Positions 38,977-47,984 of a DNA stretch of 64,000 nucleotides are shown here, piece after piece. Where the stretch lies: assembly GCF_001411495.1 (NCBI RefSeq), contig NZ_CP012981.1, positions 2,604,001 to 2,668,000 on the forward strand, read 5' to 3'. The stretch is from Burkholderia cepacia ATCC 25416 (GTDB lineage: Bacteria > Pseudomonadota > Gammaproteobacteria > Burkholderiales > Burkholderiaceae). The position numbers were made by a program, and so were the translations under genes. The notes below the pieces were generated by a model that was not told where the DNA came from, ran no database searches, and saw only the letters and a program-made list of their open reading frames with translations. Numbering within the stretch: position 1 is the first letter of the stretch; the number at the start of each line of letters is the position of its first letter.

Positions 38977-39231
38977 ATGGACCTGAAAACCTACCTCTCC
39001 GCCGAGCGCGGGCGACTTGTCGCACTCAGCCGGGCGATTGGCGCTCATGCGTCAGACGTCAGTCGCTGGTCGAGCGGCGAGCGCCCCATCCCGATCACGT
39101 TCGGCTTGCCGATCGAGCGGGAGACTCATGGTCTCGTGACGAGGCTCGAAATGTTTCCGAGGCAGGTCATCGAACGTGTCTGGCCCGACCTGATTGAGCA
39201 GGCCAAAAAGCGACCGAAGGAGGCGAAGTGA
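38977..39231 (+). CDS. Cro/YdaS-like regulator
   Basis: This 84-residue protein begins MDLKTYLSAERGRLVALSRA and contains the helix-turn-helix IGAHASDVSRWSSGERPIPI typical of YdaS/Cro-type antirepressors, which often recognise a residue-poor turn. The ATG lies six bases after the third right operator. It is the first rightward gene and overlaps the next by GTGA. It should compete with the repressor for the 19-bp operators. Confidence 0.87.
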   Translation: MDLKTYLSAERGRLVALSRAIGAHASDVSRWSSGERPIPITFGLPIERETHGLVTRLEMFPRQVIERVWPDLIEQAKKRPKEAK

Positions 39232-39455
39232 AGAAGACCCGCGTTTTCAAGCCGGTTCGCGTCGAGCGGAAACCGTCCTCCCGCTGGCTCGCGCGCCCGA
39301 GCGTCGAGCGCGAGAAGTGGTGGCGGTTCGCCGAGGACAGCTTTGCCAGGGTGAAGGCGCTCCATGAACGGCCGTATCCCGAAGGCGCTGAGCCGAACGC
39401 ATTCAACGCCTTCGGGCAGCCGGTCAATGAACGCACCGATACCAAGGAGGCGTGA
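39228..39455 (+). CDS. Small basic early protein
   Basis: This 75-residue protein starts at GTG 39228 (GTGA overlap with the Cro-like gene). It is basic and aromatic at first (KKTRVFKPVRVERKPSSRWL, REKWWRFAEDSF), with an unstructured C-terminus. It sits where lambda places cII, but no HTH is evident. GGAGGCGAA upstream is a good Shine-Dalgarno. Confidence 0.6.
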   Translation: MKKTRVFKPVRVERKPSSRWLARPSVEREKWWRFAEDSFARVKALHERPYPEGAEPNAFNAFGQPVNERTDTKEA

Positions 39456-39745
39456 TGCCGCATGCCTTTCAGCTGCAGATCCACTTCGAAACAGCACAGA
39501 TCGAATCCCGGCTGACCGAGCTGTCAGAACTTCTTCAACGCCTTCCGGAGCGCGTCGCCGATGGCATCCGAAAACGCATCGCCGATCTTCCTGACCAGCT
39601 CGTCGATTTCGCCCTTAGTGAAGGTCTTCGAACAGCCGGCGCAGGTCGCTGCGATGTTCGGGTCTGCTCCATCCGGCTGTTCTCCCCCGTGCTCGATGAA
39701 TTGTGTGCCGCCGCACGCGGGGCAGCGGATTTGAACGGTTCCTAA
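39455..39745 (+). CDS. Small helical early protein, antisense to the zinc-ribbon gene
   Basis: This 96-residue protein starts at ATG 39455 after ACCAAGGAGGCGTG. The first half looks like a genuine protein (AFQLQIHFETAQIESRLTEL, SELLQRLPERVADGI). The second half overlaps the opposite-strand gene 39524-39760 and has poorer composition, so the real product could be shorter or frame-damaged. Confidence 0.45.
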   Translation: MPHAFQLQIHFETAQIESRLTELSELLQRLPERVADGIRKRIADLPDQLVDFALSEGLRTAGAGRCDVRVCSIRLFSPVLDELCAAARGAADLNGS

Positions 39746-39760
39746 GTTGTGTGTGGTCAT
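39524..39760 (-). CDS. Zinc-ribbon phage protein, ECs_2282-like
   Basis: This 78-residue protein has VQIRCPACGGTQFIE, then ATCAGCSKTFTKGEIDELV and a helical Lys-rich end. The paired CPxCG and CxxC motifs followed by KGEI resemble small phage zinc-ribbon proteins of the ECs_2282 group. GGGGTTCGC precedes the ATG. It is leftward within a rightward block and almost wholly antisense to 39455-39745. Confidence 0.65.
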   Translation of the reverse strand: MTTHNLGTVQIRCPACGGTQFIEHGGEQPDGADPNIAATCAGCSKTFTKGEIDELVRKIGDAFSDAIGDALRKALKKF

Positions 39761-39856
39761 GCGAACCCCGTTGTGAGTGGGTTGGGGAAGTAGAGAGCTT
39801 CGATTCTCGCATAGCGGTGGTTCGCATCTTTTTCAATAAAAATCGGGGCTATCGTC

Positions 39857-40081
39857 ATGTCAAGACGCGCCGAATTTCGAAACGAAGTAAAAACGCGGCT
39901 GCGTGATCGCGTGTACGACGCGCTCCAGTTCTACAAGCAGCTGCACGGCATCGATTCCGACTCCGCCGCGCTCAACCGCATCGCGGAAGTGGCGCTGTTT
40001 GGCGTTGTGGGTACTTTGCCCGTACAGCTCGCGGGCGTCAGTGCCGATGTGGGACAGACTGGCCCGCAGGTGAATGCATGA
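39857..40081 (+). CDS. Putative ribbon-helix-helix-like regulator
   Basis: This 74-residue protein is basic at the start (SRRAEFRNEVKTRLRDRVYD), with HGIDSDSAALNRIAEVALFG after it, a layout compatible with a ribbon-helix-helix or Arc-like DNA-binding fold. It overlaps the next gene by ATGA. The family is not certain. Confidence 0.55.
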   Translation: MSRRAEFRNEVKTRLRDRVYDALQFYKQLHGIDSDSAALNRIAEVALFGVVGTLPVQLAGVSADVGQTGPQVNA

Positions 40082-40290
40082 CAGGTCGCCGCGTGGAGCA
40101 GGCGGTCCTGCTGCCAGTGGCCGAAGCAGCTGATCTGGCAATGCGAGCGGCGGCGGAGGGCATCCCCGTTACCGATTTCCTGGGAATTCAGGTGCTACGC
40201 GGCGCGTACGGCGCCATGCACCCGCTCGTCATCGAGTTCGAGAAGCGGCCCAAAGCGGCCCAATCTGGGACCGATGGTGAGGAGCAATAG
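40078..40290 (+). CDS. Small early protein, possible partner of the preceding regulator
   Basis: This 70-residue protein contains VLLPVAEAADLAMRAAAEGI and VTDFLGIQVLRGAYG, again a ribbon-helix-helix-like profile, and an acidic tail. It overlaps the upstream gene by four bases and precedes the replication gene by two, so it may be a regulator of replication. No family is recognised. Confidence 0.5.
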   Translation: MTGRRVEQAVLLPVAEAADLAMRAAAEGIPVTDFLGIQVLRGAYGAMHPLVIEFEKRPKAAQSGTDGEEQ

Positions 40291-40292
40291 CC

Positions 40293-41402
40293 GTGAACGA
40301 CCTCCCGAATCCTCTCACCGCAGTCGACTGCGACCTGCGCGATTTCGCGTTCATGCCGCTCGACGTCGTGCGCCTGCGTGACAGCGACATCGCGGCGTTG
40401 TCGACCGCAGATGAGTTCCGCTCCGCAGTGCTGCTCTGGTGCGCCGCGTGGCACCAGGTGCCCGCTGCGTCTCTTCCGGACGACGATCGCGTGCTCGCGC
40501 AGCTAGCCGGGTACGGCCGCGTCGTTGCCGAATGGAAGAAAGTGCGCGACGGCGCGCTGCGCGGCTGGGTGAAGTGCGCGGACGGCCGGCTGTATCACCC
40601 CGTGGTCGCCGAGAAGGCGCGCGATGCGTGGGCCGCGAAGCACGAGCAGCGCTACAAGACGGAGTGTGCTCGCATCAAAAAGCACAACCAGCGTCACGAA
40701 ATCCAGATCGAATTTCCCTCGTTCGAAGAGTTCTTGTCCCCCGAATATCGCGATCCTGTCCCGAGGGACAAACAGAAGTTGTCCCCGGGGACAGGCGGCA
40801 AGCGTCCCCCGGGACAAACAGGGGGTGTCCCCCAAACCGTCCCCGGGGAAACAGCTTCCAAGGGACAGGGAGAGGGAGAAGTAAACCTAAAAGCAAGCGG
40901 CGGCGGCACAGCACAGGCAGTAGCGGACGATGCGCAGAACGCCGCCGCCGCGTTCGTCGAGATCCTTCGCTCGAGTGGCGTCGGCTTTGCCGCCGACGAC
41001 GAGCGTGTGCGCAGCTGGCCGTCGCTCGGCGCGACGCCCATCGACCTGCGCACGGCGATCCAGGTCGGACTGCTGCGCCGGAAGCGCGAGGGCTCGACCC
41101 AGCCGCTGAACATCGGGCTGCTGAACTCGCTGCTGCCCGAGGCGATCGCGCAGCGCACCGGCCGCGCCGGTACCGCTTCGTCTGGCGCGGCTGCCGGCCC
41201 GTGGCATACGACCTGGCCCGGCATCGTCGCGCACGGTCGCACGCTCGGCCTCGAGCAGGGCGAGCACGAGACGTGTCCCGATTTCAAGTTGCGAGTGCTG
41301 CGCGCCGCGGGCGATGGCCCGTGGTGGGACGAGCACAACCGCGCGTTTCGCAACAGCGCCGGCCCGGTCGCGGCTGGCTCGATCCTGGAGGCAGGGCGAT
41401 GA
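40293..41402 (+). CDS. Replication protein, DUF1376 N-terminal domain
   Basis: This 369-residue protein starts at GTG 40293. Residues 1-95 match DUF1376 (FAFMPLDVVRLRDSDIAALS, VLLWCAAWHQVPAASLPDDD), found at the N-terminus of phage replisome organisers. The linker at about 145-200 is encoded by an array of palindromic iterons, as in lambda O, so this gene probably contains the origin. The C-terminal part (GPWHTTWPGIVAHGRTLGLE) is shared with other phage replication proteins. It overlaps the next gene by ATGA. Confidence 0.82.
   Translation: MNDLPNPLTAVDCDLRDFAFMPLDVVRLRDSDIAALSTADEFRSAVLLWCAAWHQVPAASLPDDDRVLAQLAGYGRVVAEWKKVRDGALRGWVKCADGRLYHPVVAEKARDAWAAKHEQRYKTECARIKKHNQRHEIQIEFPSFEEFLSPEYRDPVPRDKQKLSPGTGGKRPPGQTGGVPQTVPGETASKGQGEGEVNLKASGGGTAQAVADDAQNAAAAFVEILRSSGVGFAADDERVRSWPSLGATPIDLRTAIQVGLLRRKREGSTQPLNIGLLNSLLPEAIAQRTGRAGTASSGAAAGPWHTTWPGIVAHGRTLGLEQGEHETCPDFKLRVLRAAGDGPWWDEHNRAFRNSAGPVAAGSILEAGR
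40735..40867 (+). repeat. Iteron array, candidate phage origin of replication
   Basis: Sites of form TGTCCCnnGGGACA begin at 40735 (half), 40757, 40780 (perfect TGTCCCCGGGGACA), 40803 and 40826 (half), which is 22-23 bases apart. A further site lies at 40838 and a half-site at 40861. Two helical turns separate each unit. The location inside the replication gene mirrors lambda ori in gene O. Confidence 0.75.
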
Positions 41403-41764
41403 CGCAGCAGCATTCCGCCAAGCGCCGCATGCAGGCTCTGGGGCGGCTCAAGGTCGGCGCAATGAACCAGACCGAACACCGCTACGCCGGCCACCTGGAA
41501 GCGCGTAAGCAGGCCGGGGAGGTCGCCTGGTATCGGTTCGAGGGGGTAAAGCTTCGGCTCGCCGACAACACGTTCTACACGCCTGACTTCGCCGTGATGC
41601 TTGCGAACGGCCAGCTCGAAGCGCACGAGGTTAAGGGGCACTGGCAGGACGACGCGCGCGTGAAGATCAAGGTCGCCGCTGAGATGTACCCGTTTCGGTT
41701 CATCGCCGTGAAGCCAAGGGCAGCACGGGACGGGGGCGGATGGCATCAGGAGGAATTCGAGTGA
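41399..41764 (+). CDS. DUF1064 nuclease-like protein
   Basis: This 121-residue protein shows Glu26 (TEHRYAGHLE), Pro62-Asp63 (YTPDFAVML) and Glu77-x-Lys79 (HEVKGHW), the PD...ExK core of a small restriction-fold nuclease. DUF1064 genes occupy the place of Holliday-junction resolvases such as RusA in phage replication operons. The start overlaps the replication gene by ATGA and the end overlaps a tiny ORF by GTGA. Confidence 0.85.
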   Translation: MTQQHSAKRRMQALGRLKVGAMNQTEHRYAGHLEARKQAGEVAWYRFEGVKLRLADNTFYTPDFAVMLANGQLEAHEVKGHWQDDARVKIKVAAEMYPFRFIAVKPRAARDGGGWHQEEFE

Positions 41765-41853
41765 GCGGCCGGCATCAACCCGGCAATCGGCGCGTGAACG
41801 CCATGGAATGGAGCGACCACGTTGTCGCGACGTTGAACCTGCAGCGAGCATAG
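41761..41853 (+). CDS. Tiny ORF in the replication operon (30 aa)
   Basis: GTG 41761 overlaps the preceding stop (GTGA) and the frame ends at TAG 41851-41853. The product contains VNAMEWSDHVVATLNL. Coupled overlap and fit between two genes support translation, but composition cannot prove it. Confidence 0.4.
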   Translation: MSGRHQPGNRRVNAMEWSDHVVATLNLQRA

Positions 41854-41863
41854 GGAGGGCCCT

Positions 41864-42193
41864 TTGAAGACGAAAACCACGAAAATCACCCTCGACACGG
41901 TGCTGTCGATCATGAAGCCCGGCCAGCGTTACACGGCGCACGATCTCGCGCGCAACGCGGACGTGCCGCTGTCGACCGTGCGGCATCTGCTCGCGAGCGA
42001 CCGCGCAGCGACGCGCGTGGACGTGCGGCGCGGCGAGAAGCGCGGCCGCATGTTCTCGCTGGCTGGCACGTGTGGCGGAGAAGGGCACGTCGACACGCGC
42101 ATCCGCCCGGACTTCACGAGCCACCTCACGGGGTATGCCGGCTGGCTCGGTAGCGTGCGTGCGCTGGCGATGACGACGCGGGGTGCGCGATGA
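41864..42193 (+). CDS. Helix-turn-helix protein of the replication block
   Basis: This 109-residue protein starts at TTG 41864, six bases after GGGAGGG. Residues 8-60 form a winged helix (LDTVLSIMKPGQRYTAHDLA, NADVPLSTVRHLLASD). It overlaps the next gene by ATGA. A regulatory role late in the early operon is likely. The exact family is not recognised. Confidence 0.6.
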   Translation: MKTKTTKITLDTVLSIMKPGQRYTAHDLARNADVPLSTVRHLLASDRAATRVDVRRGEKRGRMFSLAGTCGGEGHVDTRIRPDFTSHLTGYAGWLGSVRALAMTTRGAR

Positions 42194-42783
42194 GCGACGT
42201 GATCGAGTTCAAATCGGCATTCGATGCCGTGCGCTTTGCGCTCTGCTACTCGTCGCAGCAGTTCGGCGAGACGATCATGGCGAAGCGCATGCGAGGCGAG
42301 ATCGGCGGCGACGGGATGGGGCTGATCGGCCTCGTCGGCGCCGGCCAGGCGGGCATGATCCGGCGCGAGCTCGAAACGCTGCCCGAACTGCATCTTTCGG
42401 TGATCGTCGCGCGCGCCGCGCCGCATGTGCTGCCGTGCTCGTGCGCCTCGGCATGCTGCAGCGGCAGCACGCCCAACCTCGAATGGCAGGCAGCCATAGG
42501 CTGGCTGACGCGCGCGTCCTCCGCATACTGCTCCGGCTTCTCGCACTACCGCGTGCGCCGCGCGATCATCGAGCGGCTGTTCGGCGTGAAATGCGATTTG
42601 TCGGAGATCGCCGACGAATGCGAGGCTCATCGGAACACGGTGAGCAAGCAGAACGCGGCCGTGCGGCTCTGGATCGAGGGCGACAGAAAGGGCGAATCGA
42701 TGGGCGTTTCGCAGGTTGCATGGCGCGAGATCGAGCGGAAGCTCAACGAGATCGGATTGCTGAAGGAGAGCGAAACCACTTGA
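42190..42783 (+). CDS. Putative late-gene regulator/antiterminator
   Basis: This 197-residue protein has a Cys cluster LPCSCASACCSG in its middle. The C-terminal half carries a clear HTH (CDLSEIADECEAHRNTVSKQ) and GVSQVAWREIERKLNEIGLL. Its position, last before a terminator and the packaging genes, is where Q-type antiterminators or late activators lie. A zinc-containing antiterminator is possible; the assignment is by context. Confidence 0.6.
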   Translation: MSDVIEFKSAFDAVRFALCYSSQQFGETIMAKRMRGEIGGDGMGLIGLVGAGQAGMIRRELETLPELHLSVIVARAAPHVLPCSCASACCSGSTPNLEWQAAIGWLTRASSAYCSGFSHYRVRRAIIERLFGVKCDLSEIADECEAHRNTVSKQNAAVRLWIEGDRKGESMGVSQVAWREIERKLNEIGLLKESETT

Positions 42784-42841
42784 CGATGTGCATTTCGTGC
42801 ACAATAATCCGCGATATTCGATACACGTGATACGTGCGTCC

Positions 42842-42874
42842 AAAGCCCGCTGAGCGAAAGCCAGCGGGCTTTTT
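42842..42874 (+). terminator. Intrinsic terminator at the early/late boundary
   Basis: AAAGCCCGCTG (42842-42852) pairs with CAGCGGGCTTT (42862-42872), with T continuing to 42874. It separates the regulator from the packaging block, as expected for a terminator overcome by the late regulator. Confidence 0.85.
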
Positions 42875-42890
42875 GCATTGGGGTTCCGCA

Positions 42891-43070
42891 ATGGGTTTCC
42901 GCATACTCGAATCTCGCATGTACCGCGATCCGATGCTCGTGCTCGAGGCAAAGCAGGAAGCCGAGCAGCGCGAGCGGCAGCGGCAGGCGCTCAGGGACGA
43001 GCCGAGCGCCGCGCGCCGCGCTGCCGAGGCGCTGTTCGATCTTCCTGCGCGGCTGGATAGCGTGGCATGA
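42891..43070 (+). CDS. Small hypothetical protein
   Basis: This 59-residue protein starts at ATG 42891 (GGGGTTCCGCA upstream); the longer frame crosses the terminator. It is strongly helical and charged (VLEAKQEAEQRERQRQALRD). It overlaps the metallopeptidase-like gene by ATGA. No family is recognised. Confidence 0.5.
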   Translation: MGFRILESRMYRDPMLVLEAKQEAEQRERQRQALRDEPSAARRAAEALFDLPARLDSVA

Positions 43071-43720
43071 CCCGGGCGCAGAAGGCCACACCCAGCAGCA
43101 ATCGACCCATGCCGCCTGACGCGCTCTTCGACGACTCGAACTGGTTTCGCCACCTCATGCCGGCCGACGGCGTGAATGACTGGGTGCACCACACGTTCTT
43201 GCGCGACGGCGCGCCGCTGCACAACGACGATCACGTGCACCTGGTCGACGCCGATGTCGCCTACCTCTGGGCTGCCGTCGAGAACGTGCGCCAGATGCGC
43301 CGTGTCGTCGGGCAGTGCGAAGAGGTGATGATCCGCGCAGGCGGCTGGCAGCGCGCCAGGCAGGAGCAACAGCTCTGCGAGTGGTTCGGCCGCGTGCCTG
43401 CGTTCCTGATCACGCTAGACGCGCACTACGCGCGCGAATGCAGCGACATGGAGTGGTGCGCGCTCGTTGAGCACGAGCTGTATCACATCGGCCAGCGCTC
43501 CGACGAGTTCGGCGCGCCAGCCTTCACGAAGGACGGCATGCCGAAGCTCGGCATCCGCGGGCACGACGTCGAGGAATTCGTCGGCATCGTCCGTCGCTAT
43601 GGCGTTGGCGGCGGTGCTGGCGACACCGCGAAGCTGGTCGACGCCGCGCGGCGCACGCCCGAGGTCGGCCACGTCGACATCGCGCGAGCCTGCGGCACCT
43701 GCATCCTGCGAGCCGCATAG
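43067..43720 (+). CDS. Putative phage metallopeptidase (HELYH)
   Basis: This 217-residue protein has VEHELYHIGQ with H136-E137-x-x-H140, the zinc-binding HExxH site of the phage metallopeptidase domain. An aromatic N-terminal part (DDSNWFRHLMPADGVNDWV) precedes it. Such genes are common next to terminase in phages of Burkholderia and relatives. The substrate is unknown. No signal peptide is present. Confidence 0.8.
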   Translation: MTRAQKATPSSNRPMPPDALFDDSNWFRHLMPADGVNDWVHHTFLRDGAPLHNDDHVHLVDADVAYLWAAVENVRQMRRVVGQCEEVMIRAGGWQRARQEQQLCEWFGRVPAFLITLDAHYARECSDMEWCALVEHELYHIGQRSDEFGAPAFTKDGMPKLGIRGHDVEEFVGIVRRYGVGGGAGDTAKLVDAARRTPEVGHVDIARACGTCILRAA

Positions 43721-43740
43721 CCTACTGAACGCATTCCACC

Positions 43741-44220
43741 ATGGCAAAACTTCAGGAGCCGATCAAGCTGTACGTCGTGCAGTCCTTGGCCTGCTTCGAC
43801 ACGATCTCGCGCGTTGCCAAGGCCGTGCGCGAGGAATTCGGCGTCGAGGTGTCGCCGCAGCAGTGCGAGCGGTACGATCCGACGAAACAGGCCGGCTCAT
43901 CGCTGAGCAAGAAGTACCGGGAGATCTTCGAGCGCACGCGCGAGGAATTCCTGAAGGACACGTCGCGCATCGGCGTCGCGCACCGCGCCGTGCGCCTCCG
44001 CAAACTCGACCACGCTGTCGGCATCGCCGAGCAGCGCGGAAACATTCCGCTGATGGCCCAACTGCTCGAACAAGCTGCGAAGGAAGCCGGCGACGCGTTC
44101 ACGAACCGTCACCGTCTTGAGCACACGGGCAAGGAGGGCGGTCCGATCACCGCGATCTCGACTGTGACGAACGACCCACAGGAGGCGGCGAAGATCTACG
44201 CCAAGCTCATGAACCCGTAG
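43741..44220 (+). CDS. Terminase small subunit-like, DUF2280
   Basis: This 159-residue protein has [20 protein letters not shown] and [20 protein letters not shown], the N-terminal HTH-like region of DUF2280, which recognises phage DNA for packaging. A helical C-terminal part follows ([20 protein letters not shown]). It lies one base before the large subunit gene, which supports a terminase role. Confidence 0.85.
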   Translation: MAKLQEPIKLYVVQSLACFDTISRVAKAVREEFGVEVSPQQCERYDPTKQAGSSLSKKYREIFERTREEFLKDTSRIGVAHRAVRLRKLDHAVGIAEQRGNIPLMAQLLEQAAKEAGDAFTNRHRLEHTGKEGGPITAISTVTNDPQEAAKIYAKLMNP

Positions 44221-44221
44221 C

Positions 44222-45823
44222 ATGCCCATCCCGTTCCCGTTCGACTTCCGCGCACCGGATTACGTGCAGGTGTTCGAATGGCGAGCGGAGCGGCTGAAGC
44301 GCATCCGCGCGAACCCGGGCATGCTGCCGGCGCTGCGCACGTTCTACCGCGACAACCCGGCCCAGTTCATCATCGACTGGGGCATGACGTTCGATCCGCG
44401 TAATGTCGAACGCGGGCTGCCGGCGACGATCCCTTTCCTGCTGTTTCCGAAGCAGGAGGAATGGTGCCAGTGGTTCATGGAGCGCTGGAAGGCGCAGGAG
44501 CCCGGCATCACCGAGAAGACCCGCGACATGGGCATGTCGTGGCTCACGGTCGGACTTGCCGACACGATTTGCCTGTTTCACGAGGGCGTAGCGGCCGGCT
44601 TCGGCTCGCGCAAGGAAGAGTACGTCGACAAGATCGGCGCGCCGAAGAGCCTGTTCTGGAAGGCGCGCGAGTTTTTGCGGCTGCTGCCCGCCGAGTTCCG
44701 CGGATCGTGGGACATCGGCACGCACGCGCCGCACATGCGCATCCTGTTCCCGGATACGGGATCGGTGATCACGGGCGAGTCGGGCGACGGTATCGGCCGC
44801 GGGGATCGCGCCAGCTTCTATGTCGTCGACGAGTCAGCGTTCCTCGAGCGGCCGCAGCTGGTCGACGCGTCGCTGTCAGCGACGACGAACTGCCGGCAGG
44901 ACATCTCGACGCCGAACGGCATGGGCAACTCGTTCGCCCAGCGCCGGCACAGCGGCAAGATCAAGGTCTTCACGTTCCACTGGCGCGACGACCCGCGCAA
45001 GGACGACGCCTGGTACGCGAAGCAGGTTGCCGAGCTGCCGGCCGTTGTCGTCGCGCAAGAAATCGACATCAACTACGCGGCGTCCGTCGAGGGCGTCGTG
45101 ATCCCGTCTGCATGGGTGCAGGCCGCGATCGGCGCGCACGTGAAGCTCGGCATCGAACCGAGCGGCCTGCGCCGCGGCGGCCTCGATGTGGCCGACGAAG
45201 GCAAGGACAAGAACGCATTCGCGGGCCGCTACGGCTTCTTGCTGAACTTCTTGCGGTCCTGGTCCGGCAAGGGCGGCGACATCTACGAGACGGTCGAGAA
45301 GACCTTCGGCATCTGCGACGAGCTGGGCTACGAGTCGTTCGACTACGACGCCGACGGGCTCGGCGCCGGCGTGCGCGGCGACGCGCGCGTGATCAACGAG
45401 CGGCGAATCGAGATCGGCAAGCGGCCGATCAACGACGAGCCGTTCCGCGGCTCCGGGCCGGTGCATGACCCGGAAGGCGAAATGGTGCAGGAGCGGAAGA
45501 ACAAGGACTACTTCGCGAACCTGAAGGCGCAGTCATGGTGGGCACTGCGGCTGCGTTTTCAGGCGACGTATCGCGCCGTCGTCGAGGGCAAGCCGTACAA
45601 CCCCGACGACATCATCTCGATCGATCCTGCGCTCGACGAGCTTTCCGCGTTGACGATGGAGCTGGCACAGCCGACCTACACAGTGAACGGCGTCGGGAAG
45701 ATCGTTATCGACAAGGCGCCGGACGGCACGAAATCGCCGAACTTGGCTGACGCGGTCATGATCGCGTATCAGCCGGCCGGGCAGGTATTGGACATCTGGA
45801 CAAAGTTGGGGTCGGCGGGATGA
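44222..45823 (+). CDS. Terminase large subunit
   Basis: This 533-residue protein is the packaging motor and nuclease. The ATPase part has [13 protein letters not shown] (Walker A-like, about 98-110) and [13 protein letters not shown] (Walker B, about 199-211). The nuclease part has [13 protein letters not shown] (about 319-331) and [14 protein letters not shown] (about 374-387). It overlaps the portal gene by ATGA. Confidence 0.95.
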   Translation: MPIPFPFDFRAPDYVQVFEWRAERLKRIRANPGMLPALRTFYRDNPAQFIIDWGMTFDPRNVERGLPATIPFLLFPKQEEWCQWFMERWKAQEPGITEKTRDMGMSWLTVGLADTICLFHEGVAAGFGSRKEEYVDKIGAPKSLFWKAREFLRLLPAEFRGSWDIGTHAPHMRILFPDTGSVITGESGDGIGRGDRASFYVVDESAFLERPQLVDASLSATTNCRQDISTPNGMGNSFAQRRHSGKIKVFTFHWRDDPRKDDAWYAKQVAELPAVVVAQEIDINYAASVEGVVIPSAWVQAAIGAHVKLGIEPSGLRRGGLDVADEGKDKNAFAGRYGFLLNFLRSWSGKGGDIYETVEKTFGICDELGYESFDYDADGLGAGVRGDARVINERRIEIGKRPINDEPFRGSGPVHDPEGEMVQERKNKDYFANLKAQSWWALRLRFQATYRAVVEGKPYNPDDIISIDPALDELSALTMELAQPTYTVNGVGKIVIDKAPDGTKSPNLADAVMIAYQPAGQVLDIWTKLGSAG

Positions 45824-47403
45824 ATCGAAAGCAACGCAAGGCCGAGCAGCGGCAATACCGCGCGATGGCTGCGGATTCCGCCAACGCGAAGCGCTGGCTC
45901 ACACCGGACAGCTTCCAGAACTTCGAGGCGCGCGTCGGGCTCGGCACGCCTAACCAGGCATCAGCCTACCAGTACGGGTTCGACTTCATCTCCCGCAACC
46001 GCGTGCAGATGGAGGCGATGTACCGGTCGTCGTGGATCGTCGGCCAGGCCGTCGACGTCGTCGCGGAAGACATGACGCGCATGGGCGTCGAGATCGGTTC
46101 GGACATCGATCCCGAGGACAAGGACACGCTGAACCAGGGGTTCGAGAATCTCGCGATCTGGGACAGCTTCTGCGACACGGTGAAATGGGCGCGCCTCTAC
46201 GGCGGCGCGCTCGCCGTCATGATGATCGACGGCCAGGACGCGTCGAAGCCTCTGCGGCTCGACTCGATCGCCGAGGGGCAGTTCAAGGGCCTCTGCGTGC
46301 TCGATCGCTGGCTCGTGCAGCCGACGCTTACGGATCTGGTGCAGGAGCCCGGCCCTGAGCTCGGTATGCCGCGCTACTACGACGTCGTCGCCGACTCGAT
46401 GGCGCTCCCGCGCCAGCGCATCCACTACAGCCGCGTGCTCCGCTTCGATGGCGTCACGCTGCCGTACTGGCAGCGCATCGCCGAGAACCTCTGGGGGCAG
46501 TCCGTCATCGAGCGGCTGATCGACCGACTCGTCGCGTTCGACAGCACGACGATGGGCGCAGCGCAGCTCGTATTCAAGGCGCACCTTCGCACGATGAAGG
46601 TCAAGGACCTGCGCAAGATCATCGCGATGGGCGGCCCGGCGCTCGAGGCGCTGCTGAAGAACGTCGACTTCATCCGCCGATTCCAGTCGAACGAAGGGCT
46701 GTCGCTGATTGACGCCGACGACGAGATGCAGATCGACCAGTACGGGTTCACCGGTCTGGACGCCGTCCTGCTGCAGTTCGCGCAGCAGCTCGCGGGCGCG
46801 TTGCAGATCCCGCTCGTACGTCTGCTCGGACAGTCACCGGCCGGCCTGAACGCCACCGGCGAATCGGACCTGCGCACGTACTACGACAACATCAAGCAGC
46901 AGCAGGAGCGCCGGCTGCGCCGCCCGCTGAACGTGTTGTTCGAGGTGATGTTCCGCTCGATCCTCGGAAAAGCGCCTCCGAAGGGCTTCTCGTATGACTT
47001 CCGCGCGCTCTGGCAGATGACGGACGAGCAGAAGGCGGCGACGGCGAACACGATCACCGACGCGGTGACGAAGGCAGTCGACGCAGGCCTGATGTCCCCG
47101 TCCGGCGGCATGAAGGAGCTGCGCGCATCGGCGCATCGGACCGGCGTGTTCTCGTCGATCACCGACGAGGAAATCAAGCAGGCCGAGGACGAGCCGCCGC
47201 CGACAGCCGAGATGGAGCTTCCCACTGATGTTGACGACCCGAACGACGGACCGCAAGCGACGCCGAAATCCGGTGCGCCTAAGCGGTCCGGAGCAGTGGT
47301 ACAGGACGCAGCTCCGCAAGCTCGCCAAGCAGGTTGGCGACCTAGTCGATGGCTTTCCGCCTGGAGATCCCGCCGCGGCGCCGACGATCGAGCAGCTGCT
47401 TAG
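45820..47403 (+). CDS. Portal protein, DUF1073 type
   Basis: This 527-residue protein shows [20 protein letters not shown] near residue 70 and [19 protein letters not shown] near 345, which mark DUF1073-type portals. It forms the packaging and tail-joining ring of prophage 2, unrelated to the lambda-like portal of prophage 1. The last 58 residues overlap the next gene by 176 bases and become basic and low-complexity. No 2H phosphodiesterase motif is visible, so it is not an Acb1 fusion. Confidence 0.92.
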   Translation: MNRKQRKAEQRQYRAMAADSANAKRWLTPDSFQNFEARVGLGTPNQASAYQYGFDFISRNRVQMEAMYRSSWIVGQAVDVVAEDMTRMGVEIGSDIDPEDKDTLNQGFENLAIWDSFCDTVKWARLYGGALAVMMIDGQDASKPLRLDSIAEGQFKGLCVLDRWLVQPTLTDLVQEPGPELGMPRYYDVVADSMALPRQRIHYSRVLRFDGVTLPYWQRIAENLWGQSVIERLIDRLVAFDSTTMGAAQLVFKAHLRTMKVKDLRKIIAMGGPALEALLKNVDFIRRFQSNEGLSLIDADDEMQIDQYGFTGLDAVLLQFAQQLAGALQIPLVRLLGQSPAGLNATGESDLRTYYDNIKQQQERRLRRPLNVLFEVMFRSILGKAPPKGFSYDFRALWQMTDEQKAATANTITDAVTKAVDAGLMSPSGGMKELRASAHRTGVFSSITDEEIKQAEDEPPPTAEMELPTDVDDPNDGPQATPKSGAPKRSGAVVQDAAPQARQAGWRPSRWLSAWRSRRGADDRAAA

Positions 47404-47983
47404 GCGGTATGCCGAAGCCCTAGCACCTTGGGCCGAGGCGACTGCCGCGCGCATGCTCGCCGACCTGAACAGGCGCGACGAACAGGCGTGGATGCAGAAC
47501 GCGCAGGACATGTCGCACGCGCTGCGCGACGAGCTGCGGCGCGCGCCGACCGGCGAGACGATGCGGGCGCTGATGGCCGAGCAAGTCGGCCTGATCAAGT
47601 CGATCCCGCTGGATGCCGCCGAGCGCGTGCACCGGCTCACGATCGAGGCGCTCGAAGATAGCACGCGTGCGTCTGAGATCTCGAAGATGATCCAGGCCTC
47701 CGGAAGCGTTGCGAAAAGCCGAGCTGATCTGATCGCGCGGACGGAGGTCGGCCGTACTGCCACCACCCTCACCGAGGCGCGCGCGCTGCACGTAGGCAGT
47801 CCCGGTTACTTTTGGCGCACGTCCGATGATTCTGACGTGCGTGAGGACCACCGCATCCTCGAGGGGCGGTTCATTACGTGGGACAACCCGCCGATCGCTG
47901 ATCGGCGCACCGGGCGCCGAGCCCATGCCGGCTGTATCTACGGATGCCGGTGCTACCCCGAGGTTGTATTTCCGAAGGACTGA
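47228..47983 (+). CDS. Head morphogenesis protein, SPP1 gp7 family
   Basis: This 251-residue protein has the C-terminal signature VGRTATTLTEARAL, WRTSDDSDVREDHRIL and HAGCIYGCRCYPEVVFPKD. These match the SPP1 gp7/Mu gpF-like minor head proteins that enter the capsid with the DNA. The N-terminus is basic. The start at 47228 lies well inside the portal gene, an unusually long overlap for this phage. Confidence 0.9.
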   Translation: MLTTRTTDRKRRRNPVRLSGPEQWYRTQLRKLAKQVGDLVDGFPPGDPAAAPTIEQLLRRYAEALAPWAEATAARMLADLNRRDEQAWMQNAQDMSHALRDELRRAPTGETMRALMAEQVGLIKSIPLDAAERVHRLTIEALEDSTRASEISKMIQASGSVAKSRADLIARTEVGRTATTLTEARALHVGSPGYFWRTSDDSDVREDHRILEGRFITWDNPPIADRRTGRRAHAGCIYGCRCYPEVVFPKD

Positions 47984-47984
47984 C

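Noticed and set aside
45820..47403. Acb1 anti-CBASS nuclease fused to the portal
   Set aside because: The DUF1073 domain name suggests it, but no pair of H-x-T/S motifs is seen and the protein ends soon after the portal part.
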